Assembly (NCBI GenBank): GCA_020055645.1 | Contig: CM034548.1 | Span: forward strand, 26,214,201-26,278,200 | Length of the DNA stretch: 64,000 bases | From: Tomocerus qinae | Lineage: Eukaryota; Arthropoda; Collembola; Entomobryomorpha; Tomoceridae | Direction of reading: 5' to 3' | In this document: positions 14,516 through 29,182 of the stretch, piece by piece | How positions within the stretch are numbered: the first letter of the stretch is position 1 | Layout of the letters: each line of letters opens with the position of its first letter | The notes under the pieces: generated by a model | What the model was told of the DNA's origin: nothing | What the model saw: the letters and a program-made list of their open reading frames with translations, nothing else | The model's database searches: none | Translations under genes and position numbers: made by a program

Positions 14516-15645
14516 AGATAGACAGATCCCTAAGGTAGGCTTTCTTGAACCACCATCCACCACCACGACTACTACGTAGTAGTATCTGTATCTAGGACAG
14601 AGTATAGAACTATCCTTTTAGTCGGCCGTGTGCATTATGGAAATGGAATCGAATTGCGATGGAGTTGAGGCGAAAGAGTACCTTGCTGACTCGGTACTAG
14701 TCTGGAGTGTGGCGTACACATAAATAGGTAGTAGTAGGTAATGATATTAGTAGACGGTGGAGCAGGAGAGTAGTGGAGTACTAGTGGAGATATGTGAAGA
14801 GAAATGAACACACCCGATTCGTGCAGAAGGAATTCGGAGAGTTGGTTGTGCGACTACTTTTAGTAGTCCTTTCCTTCGTTTCGTTTCGTTTTCGTATGTA
14901 GTTGTTGCAGCAGTCGCAGAAATAGTAGGAGTTTTACGTATTAGTCTTCCAATAGTCTGCCGCTTTTAGCGTCGTTCTCAACGCAAGCTCAATGGCAAGA
15001 CTACTAAGATTGCGTACAAGTGACTGACCTATTGGATTCCTCACCAAAAGTCTCCTCCACTTATCCGCATTCTACTTTCCGCCAGAATTACTCTTCTAAA
15101 TACAAATTACGACTATTACACGCTCCACATTTATCTACAGTGACATCATTACTCAGCATATTACTCCTATTCTTATACCTTTAAAAGTATTTGCAAAATT
15201 CATTCTATTCTTCTCCTTTGAGTAGCGTATAAATATAATTAACTGTAGATACAGAGTTTACTTTTATTTGTAAAAGAATGAGGTGGGCATAAGTAGGTAA
15301 TTTGTCGAAATGCTTGAGCATTAAGAAGTCAGAGGATGTGAATGTAATAAAAGAGGGGAGGATTATCAAACAAAACACCACCAGGCAAATGCTGAGATAG
15401 GGTGAAAGAGATGGGCTTTAAATTACATCAGACAGCGTCTGTAATTCTAATGTGGAAAAGACCGACAGTAGTATAATAGTTGCCACCTAGTATTTGAATT
15501 GACCCCATATACACAGATACCTAGGAATTAAATATAAATACCTACAATTGTGTAGTAGGTAATCTGTAGCGGATTGCATGCAGAGAACTTTTCGAATGAA
15601 CTGTGCAAACAGAAAAAACTCTGTGGGTTTTAATGAGGGTCGTGT

Positions 15646-15662
15646 GGCATGGCATGGCATGG
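15646..15662. repeat. (GGCAT)3 short tandem repeat
   Basis: There are three perfect GGCAT pentamers followed by GG. Nothing functional is evident. Confidence 0.85.
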
Positions 15663-18600
15663 TAGCTAACAATAAGTTTGATTGAATGGTCAGGAGAAAG
15701 GTAGATTTGTTTGGTCTCTCTGTCGGAACGTGTGATTTGCTCACGTCGTCCTCTTTTCATTGCGTTGTCAGTTTTATTTAATAAGCCACAGAGAGATGCT
15801 CCAAGTGAGTCCACTCTACAATAATAATGTGGGATGATGACAATAAAAATATTTTCTTTGCATTTAGCCGAGGACGGGTGGTTTGAGTGCACGCAGAGAT
15901 TCACTGGGTGTAACAAAACATCTCACAGGAGAAATCCATCGGGGTCCTTTCACACAAACTCCTATAATGGCATTAGTATATATTATTGTATGTCATGTCG
16001 TGCCATGCCAGGTATAGCTGAACTACTTCTTCTTTAATATATCTGTATGCCTAAGATTTCCTCGACTCTCACCTCACCCTCTCCCTGCATGGATATCCCT
16101 TTCTGGGCTCCTTCCTCCGTATCCTTGTTAAGCTCCTAAATAGATACTTACTAAATGTGTGTGTGTAGCAACATAAAATATCCTTCCGTCCCGTCGTGGG
16201 CTTCGGCTCCTTGTATTGTGTTATTGTTGAACAAATCCAATTGTAATGTAGTGACTTGACTTGATTTGGCTCGGTTTGACTACTGCACTGACACAATGGA
16301 AATAAAGCTGAGCAAACTCACAACTCAAGTTTAATTCATGAACACAATACTCCCAGTGAGACAGATACAAATATCTTTGCCTAGAGATATTCACAGTTAA
16401 TATGCTTCCTAATGCTCCCCGAGTTACTTATTCCACTGACAAATGTTTCTAGCCTTAGCTCAGGTATATTTATTACTTACAGATAGCTAATGAAAAGTAC
16501 AGATGAGTAGCGAGCGAGGCTCTCGACTCTATTACGCTCCGTTTGTCTACACAAATGAATAAATTAAATTCACAATGAGCATTGACTGTAAACTCATTCG
16601 ATTAATCAAGAACGTCTCACTCTCACCCACCCATTCAAATCCTACTATATCAACAATATGCTCCACAATCTTACACCCATTCATTCTATACAGTTTTTTA
16701 TGCATGTGTACATTTCACATTAAGCACACATATATTATTCTCTATGTATTTGGAGCAGATTACGTTAACAAGTCCAGTCCAGCATTCAAACGGACATTAA
16801 TTCAAATCAAATGTTTACTATAAAGTATAACTACTTATTTCAAGAATCAACTTGTCCGGTATAACAGCTCACGGGGTTTATAATGTATCTTGATTGTAGC
16901 TAATGCTTATCTTCAATCTACAATACATACACATATTTTTCTAAGACAGAGTAAATTATATTTACATAATATGCATTAATATGTATCTGCATTATTATTT
17001 TTCCTGGTGGATTTTGCGCTACATAAATAAATGAAATTACATCGAATAAATTCTGTGGCATAATTAACAGGAATTCAACAATAGAACGTTCTACATGGAC
17101 TTGTATATATTATCGCTGGTGGATTTCGTGGTAACGGCACGTATGTGTCAAGTCCTTCTGTCTGTTATCTTGAATTGTTCCTTTTAATTGGAATATTTAA
17201 TCATTGGATTTTCTGAGCGAGCATTAATTGATCTATATAATAAGTGTATAACGAACAATTTTTAAGGGGAATAAGGGCGAGTTTTTCATGAGAAGTCAAA
17301 AGAGGGAGAAACACCTGAGATTTAGATCATCACAGAAAATAATAGGATTGCCTATGTATTATAGGAGTGTGTAGTATTAGAGTCGCAGAGTTGAACAGAT
17401 AATTCAGAAGGTGACCTGAGAGAGAAATATTATGTACTAGTGATGTAAAATGTGAGCAATGCAGTTGTGGAGAGTTGTAATTCAGAGATATCTAATGTAA
17501 TGTTGGTGGCGGTGGCACTGACCTGCACCTGTGGCATCTCACAATGTGTAATTACAATAGGCGAAGTAATTGATGCATGGTAGTAAAATGAATCCGTGGC
17601 CCTTGGTGATGTTCTGTGGAAAAAGAAGATAGCTCGGACTGTGAATAGAAATATAGAATTGCAACAACATTTCGAGTTCGGTTGATGATGATGGTGTGTG
17701 TGACGTGAGTTAAGCTCGACTCTCGTAAGTAAGCTAAGCGATTTGACTGAAGGCACAGGTAAAACAGTAACTGCAATTCTAAACGAAATGGTGAGTTTTG
17801 CATGGAAGGATTGAGTGAGTGAGTCTCGGGGGGAAATAAGAAACGGCGAGTTGGCTGATTAGTATTCCTAGTAGAATGGATGGAACTGATCGTGGGCAGT
17901 TGTTTAGAATATTGAATACCTTCGATTCAACTTCATTTAAAACGAGCAATTACACTACACATGTCCGTATTCTTATTATGTCAACAGAGAGACCTGCACT
18001 TATCATTGCGTTCCTTGTGATACCCAGAGGAGTGCATAATTTCATAGGGCAGAAAAAACTCCATTGGAACAATCTTGTTTCTCTGGCTTAATGCTACAAG
18101 TTTATCATATCCAATGCCATTCTGAAGAGATATAAAATATTATTATGGTAGATATTACGAGATTGAGAATAGCCGTGTACAACCAACTCGTCTTTGGTGG
18201 GCGTGTCTCATTGAACGAGAATTTTCAAACTACCACTATATACACACCAGCAGCACTACTGAATATTCCAACAAATGTGTAGTACTAATCTAGAGGAGAG
18301 ATATCATTTCATGACAGTTCCTATAGATTTACAATTAAAAGCGTAGGTTTATAGTAAATAATGCATAGAATTAATTAACAGAGAAGGTATGTATGGGGAT
18401 GGGATCCTTTTCTGTTTTTTATTCGATTGAGTGGTGATACTTCACATTTATTTATTTGACTCATCGTGCGGGGTATTTTTGCATTGGGGCTATAGGCGTA
18501 GTGCAGAGGCAATGATAATTCCCCACATTGTAAGTCAGACAAAAGATACCATAATCAATAAACAAACCATTAATAGCAATTTAACAAAAGGATAAATGGC

Positions 18601-21600
18601 AAAGCATCTTCTTTTGATGAGCAAATAAGAATCCTTTTATTCCCAAGACTTATTTGAATACAAGAACTGAAATTACATCCTATTAGCCCGGACTAACTAA
18701 TTGTGAAGGAATATTTCTCAAGAAGATACCTACTTGGTTTCTATTATAGAAGACGGAGATTAGTTTGCCGTAAACAAACGTATTGTTAGATGGTTTCTAG
18801 TCGGTTGATTTGATGTACACGGACTTGGAGTCAGGAACATCATGGTTTTTTATGAGTGTAATGCGCCTAGAATTTCTTGTCTGGTGGCTAGTACACTTTC
18901 ATTGCATAGCTTTGGCTCGGCCTTCTCTAAAAAGTGTAATTATCTGAAAAACTCCCAAAGCTTGAATTCCGTACAACAAACGTATTAAATATCCTCCCCT
19001 TCAAGGATAAATGGATCCTTTGTTCATTTCATTTCATCTTTTCTCAAACAGATACAATATTATATATTAGTTACTACTTCCATTCTATTCTTTTTTATCT
19101 TTTTCTCTATTTTCTGTCTAATCTCATCTTTACAGGAATATCAGCAGTAAACACAACGGCAAGGCACACAGAAACCAAAGAATTTCTCTTAGCCCTCCTA
19201 TATTAATATTATTATAAGTACCTACCACATACTTATCACTGTTATATTTCTAGGTATCTATTTCTAATATCTATGCTTCCCTCCTCCTCTCCGTCCTACA
19301 CTTGAATAATATCGAGAAATAAAGCTATTCTTCTAGACCCATCATGTCATCCGCCACCCGCAACAGAAAAAAAGAAATCCCTTCAAGACCATCCTTAAAT
19401 ATTAAAAATCCACTCGGTTTTAGTTACTCCACATAATGTCATTTTATATCATTTCCGCTTCTGTGATTTTTCCAATGTTCCACTTTTCAGTTTTCGTCTG
19501 TCTATTTTCACTCAACTCATCTTACAAATTCATGCCGTCTGTTCCACAGGTTACAATCCGTACCTGTACTGTTACTTCAAACATATCTGCCAAATGTAAT
19601 CACAGCAGAGTAATTCGAGCCCATAGTTTAGCTAACCTAGCACAACTAATGTAATATAAAATATTTTTTGTCTGAGTTTTTATACCTTTTTCTAAGGTGT
19701 ATACATTATCACTTTGATGCGGTATAGAAACCAGAATATACTTACGGTAAGGTCAGTATCATTTTCTTCTCCGAAAGTGTCTCTCTGTATTCACTAGTCA
19801 ACCGTAAACCTTATAGCCATTCAAATACCGAAACCACTTGCATCCTTAATACCTTCTTAATATTGACTACGTAAACATGCAGTTACTAGAAAAATAGTGA
19901 GGTTGATACAATTTGGGATATAACCTTACTATGGATCAAACGGTATATCTGACATCCTACCTTCACTCGACTACTCACATCAGTTCACCTTAGCTCGTTA
20001 ACTCTCTTTCGGAGGAGCTCTCCACATTTTAGAAAGCCGAACCGAACAAACGATGAGACTCTGACCCGTCAACTCCAGATCACCCTCACTCAACTTCTCT
20101 CTCCGTATACCGAATATAATATTTTGTGGGACACGTTCATATACTGTGAGCGAACCTGTTCCGGCGTTTAGATTTACGTTGACTCAAAATCAGTTCCCTT
20201 TCAATAACATGCATCTATAGCACAGCTGAGCATAGCAATTGATGTCTGATGGGATATTACGTCATTATGTCTTAGCTTAAGTTTTGACCTTCCTTTTGTC
20301 ATAGTTTACTGACACATAACTGAATGTATGTACCAACATGAGCATTATGCAAATTTTTTTGCTAAGGCATCTCTATATTTTATGTAGTTTATATAAGATA
20401 TACTGTAATATTATTTATTATGTACCTAAGATATGAAAAATCATAACAGATTTGTATTAGCTGCATATAAGAACTCGTGTGCGTATACTTAGGTACAATG
20501 AATAATAAGCAAGTAAAATGCACCATTAAATTCTCTCTTGATTAGACAGCATGCTGGTTATGTGCTTCAAATTATCCCAACAGCTTAAGAGATGTCTGTG
20601 TAAGTAGGTACCTAAGTATATTTGATTGAAATCAGAGAGAAAGAGTACCTACCCGTGTAACTTGTTATATACTACATGGAGATTATAATAAACAACTAAA
20701 ATAAATTGCTAATTGATTTCATCAAGTCAAAAATCAAGTCAAGTCAAGGATGGGAGTTGTTGATAACCTTAACATTTCTGTATTAATTAAATACATGGCT
20801 TTAAGTAAGTATATATATAGAATTGGAATGAATGATGTTTCTTTGCATAAGACTCTGGACGGGAGGTATACTAAGCATAATATTATACATACTTGTATAG
20901 CTACTTATATATCCTGTGTAAATAAAAATGTAACTAAAGGTTCTCCTTATTCTGACCTATATATCTTTATACTTGTACTATTTGTTGGCAAATAAGAGCA
21001 AAAAACTGAGTCAGTGAGTAGGTTTCGTACGACTTCATTAAACTCGTTTTTGATAATCGAAAGCTGCTAATTTCAACTGGAAATGGTGATGAATGGACAC
21101 ACTAATTCGTTTGATAGTGGAGAAACAGAGCATAGAAAATAATTTCTCAGAGGTTGTCAGCAGTCATGTTTGCGAGTGTATTTTTCAGGTGAGGAGAGGA
21201 AGGTGAGAAAAGACGGTACGGGAGCAGCGATGGCATGCAGAGGAAAGAGACCAGAATGGACCGGTATGCATTACATCTCATCTCTACTTAAGGTACATAC
21301 CTACTGCAACCTTTACCTCAACCAACGTGGCGAGGTCGAGTCAAGTGCAGCGCGAAGCATATCTCAGATATCTCTGTCTGTCTGTGTGAACCGTAGAAAT
21401 TAAAAAGAATGGGAAGAGTAAATAGAATGCAATGGGATGTAATACTTTCATCTTGTCTTTGTAATAGGGTAGAAAATGTATTTCTACTACTTATATGGTG
21501 TAATCTAACTAAATAGTTATGTTCTTATGTGTATGTAGATTTAGTGAACCTATAGCTGCCCCTTTTAATCTACAAGATTAAATACAGACAATTGTCTGTC

Positions 21601-22930
21601 AGCCAAGACCTGTTTCAGGGGTGGAGAAACAGTTCTTCATATTAAGTAGATACATAGTACATAATAAACTCTTATGCAATGCGTAGTAGAATCTTCACTC
21701 GACTCGAGATTTGAATTGCCTATAGGTATTTATGAGTTCTCCCTTTATGTAACTACTTGGAAATTATAACATAGTATAAAGGCTCGCTTATAAGTACAAT
21801 GCAATTTTTATTCTGTACCACATAATATGGTTAGCCATTAAAATAATATTTACAGCTAACAATAAGATAGGTTACAAGCTAATTGTATTGTAAGTGCACC
21901 GTGTGTGTGAGGTGTTTAGACTTAAACAGAGAGTAACCAATTTATTACTAATTTATGGGTAGGAAGTGATGTGTGCTATTGTATGTAATGTACGCACACA
22001 ATATGCATAGCAGCAATATGTACAACGATAAAATAAAATATGTTTACAATGAAATGTAATGTGCTGCTGAATTGGTTTACAAGACAAGTGTGTTGTCTCT
22101 ACCTACCTGCCTACCTTCTGTATGACATGAATGCAATGAACACACTTGTACAATAAAGAAATACATTGTAGACTAAGTAAGTAATAGGCCAGTATTTATG
22201 TAGTTGGAATGGATGTAGGTGGTAAAGTCATGGACGGAGGTGAGTGATTTGTGAAATGAATAATTATGATGATTGGTATCTTTAATTCTCTACGTAGTCT
22301 AGCCCTATTGTGTTGAATTAATTAGTTATTTTAATCTCTTCTCCGTTGCTCAAGAAAAAGTCGAGAACTCATAAATGAAATGGTTAGAGGATGGAAGGAA
22401 ATAATTGAGGCACCAGGGGAAAATGAGCAATATCTCCCTCTATTCTTTCCACGAATCTACACAAGATGAGTATTACACACTCATCCTCTCCCTTTACATG
22501 CTTTTAATATATATTTACCTGTGATCAATGTATCTACCAAAAGAATTGTAACTATATTTATAATATGACTATTACTTATCTCTCCTAAATTTCATTTCGT
22601 TAAGTACAAGTCTTATTCTTAATACTAATTGCACTCACTGTTCAAGCATTTAATGTACGGCATAAATGCCGGAAAAGAGTAATAGTAATAACTAATAAGT
22701 AACATTTTCCATGTACATCTTTATGGAGCATAAAGGAGGAAAACATCTCTGCGTATATTTAAACTACACGTACATTAGTTGTGAAGAGAGTCAGATGAAA
22801 AAGAGTGGAGTAAAGATAAGTAGTGATACCCCAGAGTCCATATTTAAAAGAAATCAAGTCTTGCTTATTTTAATATCCAATTTTTAAGGATGGGGAAAGG
22901 CAAATGCGATATTAAAGCAGGGAGATTGAA

Positions 22931-22949
22931 GAGAGAGAGAGAGAGAGAG
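22931..22949. repeat. (GA)n microsatellite in dac intron 1
   Basis: This is an uninterrupted GA run of 19 bp, about 2.2 kb inside intron 1 from the splice donor. GAGAG is the core site for GAGA-factor-type proteins in insects. The run alone does not show that it is regulatory. Confidence 0.9.
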
Positions 22950-25154
22950 GACGAAGGTATTATGCAAAGTCAGTCAGATAATTTGGAGTTCTTTTTTCTT
23001 ATACAGACCTAATATCTACATGGCTAAATAATATTTAGCTTCCTCCCAAGCTTCTAATACCTTTTTTTCGTTTGTGTATTCGAATGCATATACATAGTAG
23101 TAGTTTGTGTACATACCTACATTGCATAAATATGAGTGTGGGTAATATGAATTCCTACTGATGAGAAGATGAGATTTATCCCATTTGGACTCTAATTTCA
23201 TATGCGACAGTGCCTAAACATAAGTCGTGTGACAAATGTAAGGGAAACTTATTTTTAACCATCTACTACGTTTATCTATATGCAAATAATAATATCCTTA
23301 TAAGGAATTGGTGTTTGAATTTGTTTCAGTGGTGGATGTGTAAGATATTTGTAAAAATCAAAGGAGTAAGTATATGGATATAATAAATAAGTAATCTATG
23401 TGCATATAGTATTAATGATAGTGCTTAGAGGAAGTTGGCTAACGGTGGTTGGAATAGAGAGTCATAAGACACACTTTAATGTCTGTTGTATTACTACTCC
23501 TTCCTCCTCAGTCTTGACGATATGAAACAAAACGTTTTTATATTTTTTCTCCTGCTACATACAACATTCAACATTTAGAGTTTGAGATTTTGAGAGTCAA
23601 GACTGGGAGCAACTTGAGTATTTAGAAAAGCACTGGGATGCATACCAAATCCACCAAAACTAAACCGACGCTCATTCTCTCGATGAATTTTCTCTCCTCC
23701 TTCTTCAATCTCATCTTACTTTAGCTAACTTCACTCGAACGAGATATACGCTATTATGTACGGGCATAAGGCTACTACTCATGTACTTTTCCTCCTTTAT
23801 TTGAGTCCCTTGCTACTTTTCTTGCTCTGGTTTCTTTTGCTTTAGTTTACTCTCTTACTTTTGCTTACAGTTTTACAGCTTACAATATAATACTATGCTA
23901 TGAGTATTGTATGCAGCAACTTTTCTACATTAGCAACTTCTGTCCTGTCCAATATTTTATTATTGCACGCTAGTTGTACATGTTTTTATATGAAATGGAA
24001 CATTAGACATGTTTAATGTATGATTCCATCATCAGATTCGAGATTTTCCTTCCACGCAACAATCTTCAATCGTACGACACTTGAATTATACAAAATGAAC
24101 GTGAGCAGTCTCTTTTGGGATGAGACACTTATCTTATAATGTTTCTAATGCAGTTCGTTTCTCCTTCGGCTACAAAATGTTGCCCACATTTATCTACACG
24201 TATCAACTCCAATGGTTTCTGCATCCACACAATGTAAAGAAAAAGAACGATGCAGACGGAAGAGATATTGACATACCAGTCATGAAAGGAAGTGTGCGTA
24301 TAAATACATGGCATTTCTTGTCTCTTCCCCGTTTTAATATTCTGTTCTCTGCACGCCGCGTCATTTTATCATCATAAACATATGGCATCTGCGACATAAG
24401 CTATGACTTTTGACTTTCAAATCCATTTGTCTCCGCCGCAATAAATTATGGACGGCAACTTCAGCCACGGAAAGAAATTGTCAACATTTGGTCATACTTT
24501 GTATTCTTTTTTATACATCAACACAACACGCACAACCAATGCGGGGATCTATAATGATAATGCTCGATGAGTGCCTTCCTCTGCATCCACAATTAACTCG
24601 TGTCTCATTGCCCGCTGTGAAACTAAATCTTTTATAATTCCTACCCTAATAAAGACACAAATGCAAGCAGTCACTACACAACATTAAATAAAATCATACA
24701 TTCCCTAACAATTTTAATCATAAAAAATCTCCCAGGATGCAAACTAATTGCTAAAATCACACACCTATTAATAAATCCGTACTGTATAAATTATAACTAA
24801 CATAAAACTCAATAGATTTGACTCAATCAAGGAAATAGTAAATCTTGTTGTTCCAAATAATATAAAATTGATATATACATGGTTTCTATTTGCGTCTGAT
24901 GGTTTTTAAAGGTTATATAGCAACTGCACTCATGAATCTCAATTCATACTAAGCATATACCATAGAGTGTATTTATTTACGCAAGACGCATTTCTGCTGG
25001 AACTGGATTGAGAAGATAAGTCTCACGTATATGAATGGGTCATTAAAGAAAAGGGTGATAAGTACATTACATTAGCTAATAACACTAATTAAAGGAATGA
25101 CTGAGTGGATGTTCCCATGTGATGCGTATTTGAGAGAAGGAAATAATGTAAAGG

Positions 25155-25164
25155 TAATACCTGG
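25155..25164 (-). other. 5' splice donor of dac exon 1
   Basis: On the minus strand the exon ends ...GGCCAG and the intron starts GTATTACC, with the GT at 25160-25159. The split falls after the second base of a codon (AG plus one base, Arg or Ser). This is where the recognisable family similarity (CTTA) stops and the downstream translation becomes unfamiliar. The open frame continues only 33 codons into the intron, to a stop at 25087-25085. Confidence 0.85.
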
Positions 25165-25840
25165 CCGTCGTGCAGTCTTTATAGAGAACGTCAAAGTCCT
25201 TGCAAGAGAGGAGTTTGCATCGGTTGACCCCAGGTTGTATGGCACCGAGACCGCGTAGGATGCGCACTTGCTCCACATTGCAGACAATTGGGACAATGTC
25301 AAGTCTTTTCAGTTTCGTGTACACAGTGTGGAGACCCCCGACCAAGTGTTTGAGGAAGAGTTCAAACGCTTGGGGCAAACATAGCATGGTGTCTCCATTG
25401 ATTACAAAAGCGGCGACTTTCTGCCCGCGGTAGTCGACCAACTTGCATTCGTTCGCACTCGGGTCGTTTGTAGGGACGACTGGAGCAGGCGGGCTGCCGT
25501 AAGGATGGCGGTCCAGTCCGCGGTCTCCTACGAAGGAGGAATTGCTCCCGCCAAAGTCATGGTGGAAGGAAGCCGCAGCTGCCGCGGAACTCATTGCATT
25601 CAGAGCACTCAAACTGGCCAAAATGCCCGGAGTCATTTTATTGGCCGAGGAGGCGGCAATGGAGTTGATCATGTGTTGAGCGGCCAGAGAAGTCGGTGGG
25701 CCCAATGGGGAATTTCTGTCAATTGGGGGACTGTACGGGGCTTTGGAGCCACGGCTGGACAGAGGAAGGGCCATGGGAGACAACGAGCCGCGAGAGGGTG
25801 GAGATGTCACGTCTTCACCGCTTGACCCTCCGGATTCCAT
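25161..25840 (-). CDS. dac: dachshund, first coding exon (DACH N-terminal domain)
   Basis: Dachshund is a nuclear co-regulator of the Ski/Sno/Dac family that works with Eyes absent and Sine oculis in eye development and patterns the middle of the leg in arthropods. Reading from the ATG at 25840, the exon encodes 226 codons plus 2 nt. Residues 1-129 are low-complexity (Ser/Pro/Ala-rich, with a five-Ala run and an SLAAQHMINSIAAS stretch). Residues about 130-226 are the DACH box-N domain, with the family signatures CLPQAFELFLKHLVGGLHTV and RILRGLGAIQPGVNRCKLL and the closing CKDFDVLYKDCTTA. The frame stays open upstream to a stop at 26015-26017, but the only ATGs are at 25864, 25858 and 25840. 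The ATG at 25840 has the best context (A at -3, G at +4), so I chose it; the others would add 6 or 8 residues. The exon is GC-rich against an AT-rich background. The C-terminal part of the protein lies outside the window. Family identity is very secure; the exact start is not. Confidence 0.97.
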
Positions 25841-26014
25841 CGTCTGATCTATTTTCATCAACATTGGGCGTTCAGCTGAGAGATGATTTGACCCTCCGAG
25901 TATGTAGGAGTTTAGGTGTGCGATTAACACACTGCTCAAGTTACAAGTACCAATTTTGTACCGGAGTCCTTCACACACTCTTTCACACAGATCCCACCAC
26001 GAATCTCTTTCCAA
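25841..26014 (-). other. probable dac 5' UTR (open but ATG-less N-terminal frame)
   Basis: This stretch is in frame with dac and free of stops, but holds only the two weak-context ATGs at 25864 and 25858. Its translation has no resemblance to dachshund that I recognise. A possible splice acceptor (CATCTCTCAG, minus strand, about 25877-25886) lies just before the first ATG, so part of it may be a 5' intron. Whether it is all leader or partly intron cannot be settled from sequence. Confidence 0.5.
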
Positions 26015-29000
26015 CTAGTCTTCCCACCTTTGTCACTGTTCAAAGTTTCGAGTTTTCGAATTCTCTACTCTTCTGACAAGATAATATCGTATATTCGACG
26101 AATTGAAGTGTTGGACCGCAGATTAACAAACATAGCAGAGTCTCGATTGCGGAGCATAGTAGTTAGGCTCATACTAGTATGGATAGATGTACAAATGGCT
26201 TTATGGGAACGCTTGAGACGAAATGATGGAAAGGATTAGTCGCGAGAATGCAATCAAATACAGTACTGCTACTGATTCACAAATGATATTTCTTCTTGAG
26301 TATTGACTTGAGTGCGGTAAGAGGGATTAGCTGAGGAGGGGTGACACTTTGTCTCTGCAAGACTTTTCTTTCGCTCGAATCTGTTTATGTAGCAATCACA
26401 AAGATTAACAAGTGTATAATTAGTAGTAGTCGTTCGTTGGGATAAAACGTTTTTCGAGTCTATTTAGAGAATTTCCATTAGTGAGAGGAGGGTGTGGCAC
26501 TAATCCTCATCAACACATGTGCATACACTTGATTTAAACAATACTCAAACACAATCCATTCAATTCAGGTAATACACTATAGACGTATCTAGAGCAAGTT
26601 GTTTTCCATAAGTGGCGGATTGGACCAATGTTCTCTTGTCTGATTCTGTGTCGACAGATATTCAATTAATTTGATTTCACTGGGTTGGTTTGTTGGACTG
26701 TGAGTGAGAAACCGGATATCATACGACGTTCGCTGTTTGTTTTAACAGATAACCGGCTGTCCACGACTGGAGTCGATCTTTCTGTTCACTACCCCAATGA
26801 TGCACTCACTGCATTCAAATCCTGCTCAAAATCATAACAATACAATGACATTACTTAATAAGGAAACCCTATTGCATTTAATTAAACTTTCTTATACTTT
26901 TGGGGTAAGCTAAACAAAACACAAGCTACTATTTCAGAGGGAAGTGATTATAATTATTATCAACCCAATTTATAACTAGTTTTTTAGTAAATGTGTTCCT
27001 ACGCATAGAAAATGTCACTGCTTACTTCATAAAGGATCTATTATGTAGTATTTAAGTGTGATATCTATACGTATGTATACTGATTGATAAAATCCTATAT
27101 TTTTCAGTTCTAAACTCACAATTTATATTTGTGACTGAGATATTATTATGTTCTGTCACTGGTAAAAAAATCTTGTAATGTCAACGCAGAAGAATTGCAC
27201 AGGATTTTTAATAAATTGGGAAGAACACGTATTAGTAGAGCACAAAAGAGTTTTATATTTAATTGTCGATGAGGTAGGTAGGTATAGGTAGGTTGCCGAA
27301 GAAATGCGAAAGGGCAGTGAGGGTGTCTTTTTTCCGGTAGAGTCCAGGTATGTGTAGAGTGTGGAGTGGAGTACGGCAGTATCGTATTCTATAGAATAGA
27401 AAACTGAACTGAACTGGATGACGGAGTGGCTTTGGTGTTGATGTGTTCTGTTGTTGAGTCTGAAGTGGTGCTTGCAGAATTTCTTCTTTCGAGTTGTTAT
27501 TACTGCAAGAGATAGTGGAGGAGTAACCGGGTATGCTCTATTGTGTTCTTACATATCTCTCTGGATTGATACAGATACATATATATGTTGTCTTATCGAG
27601 TGAGTGAGGAGCTCCTACCTGAGCTACTACCAAAGGGAATACAAGACAGGACAGGTAACTTATTCTCAGTGCTTCTGAGTTCTTCGAGCTTGAGCTGATT
27701 GTAATGCAGTGTGAGCTTACTTAGTTATCTGACTGATGAGTCTACCTGGTTTGGTTTGCCTTCGTCTCGCTCCTCTTCTTTCCTTACTATTGTTAGGGAG
27801 ACTTGTCTGTCCAGTCTACTCTCCTTATCCTAGCAATGCTAAAACACAGGTACATAGACCATTTAGTACACGACAGGTAGGTAAATACATTTATATGTAC
27901 CAATACATGTCGGCTACATACGTTTACGTTCTGACTAACGCAGGATGTGTATCATATTATATCTACATGTACACACTACATGGAGAGGTACATATTTACA
28001 AGTACAGATTAGAAGATTGGGAGAGTTCTTCTGTTGTGTTACGTTGTTTGTTATGAAACTGGTGGATGTATATTTGTGTTAGAGTACGAGTACAAGTTAA
28101 GTGAGGAGATGGGTTGAGATTTCCAGATTCAGCCAGGCGAACACGTGCATCTCAAACTGAACAATGTAACATTATGTAACTATTGTGTTTGTGTATCTAC
28201 TGTCAAATATCATCATCCTTGTCCATTCAAATACACTAAACGTGATTACCTTTTCCTGAAATGCTCTAGTTAATATTTAATTACAAAATTACTAAATTCT
28301 TAGCTCTAGTTAGTACAAACTGAGATTTATTTAATTTTCATGCAAAATTATAACTTTTATTTTACACACACCCTTTAACGCTGAATTGAGTCTCGAGTCA
28401 CTGAGGATAAAAATCTATAGAGTCTTTGGCATTAAAATTGTGCTGAAAGTGACTTATGTTCTGAGAAGTCCTTGTTCGTTGTTGGGAGATTTTTCAAACA
28501 GAGATTAAAACGTTATTAGTGTAGATTGAAACCGGAATTGCTTAGAGGCCCGTTTATACAACGATTTTGCCGGAACTTGTGACTTAAGTAGATTTCAATT
28601 CGGGAGCACTAGGTAGAAAAGTTGTAATGTTCCTGGTGTTAATTGAGAAAGTGTTTACTTATAGTAAGTAATTGTAGTAAGTAGTTGTCTTGTGGGGCTG
28701 ACTCGTTGGATTGACTAAGTATAGTAGAGTGTGAGAGTCAGAGATTGGTATTTGGATTGGTGTGTAGGCAGAGAATGCAGAAGTGATTGTCAGTCATTTG
28801 AGTCGGTGAGTTTAAAAGAGAGTTTGTGGAGTGTGTGTATGTGCAGAGATGTAGTAGTAGCAGTAGTGGTGAGTGTGTATAGGTATAATAGGTAAGGCAG
28901 AGAACAGGAGAGGACAGTACTCAGGTCGACAGCAAATATCAAATTACAGTGGCAAGAAGTAGGTATGAACAAAAGCAACAACAATCGAATTGGAGTTGAA

Positions 29001-29182
29001 TTGGACTAGAATGAAATCTGTGAAGTCAAATCCTTTGCGCAACCCGAAGACTCATTGGTTCTTGTTCTTCAGACGTAACGCCTCGATTTGGTTCCATTGG
29101 GTAAGGAGCAGTGGAACAACACCAAAAAAGCGATGACAAAAAGTTAAAAATTACTTATCACAATTGAAGGCGGATTCTTGAC

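Larger units (their letters stand above)
1..25160 (-). other. dac intron 1, 5' portion (no further exon found)
   Basis: By position this is the first intron of dac, running left from the donor at 25160 to the window edge. I looked on the minus strand for the continuation of the DACH domain, expected to begin with an RPGRPPKR-like basic run. I saw none, so the intron is over 25 kb. Apart from the repeats listed separately, positions 1-5663, 6265-13085 and 13498-25080 hold AT-rich DNA with short purine-rich or pyrimidine-rich runs and short open frames without family resemblance. Such long introns commonly carry enhancers, but none can be pinpointed here. Confidence 0.7.

Noticed and set aside
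22658-22671. Palindrome CGGCATAAATGCCG, similar to the motif of the element at 63403
   Set aside because: It is a single short dyad with no surrounding element structure.
25200-26076. Plus-strand open frames overlapping the dac exon
   Set aside because: They are shadows of the GC-rich dac exon on the opposite strand; their translations resemble nothing known.
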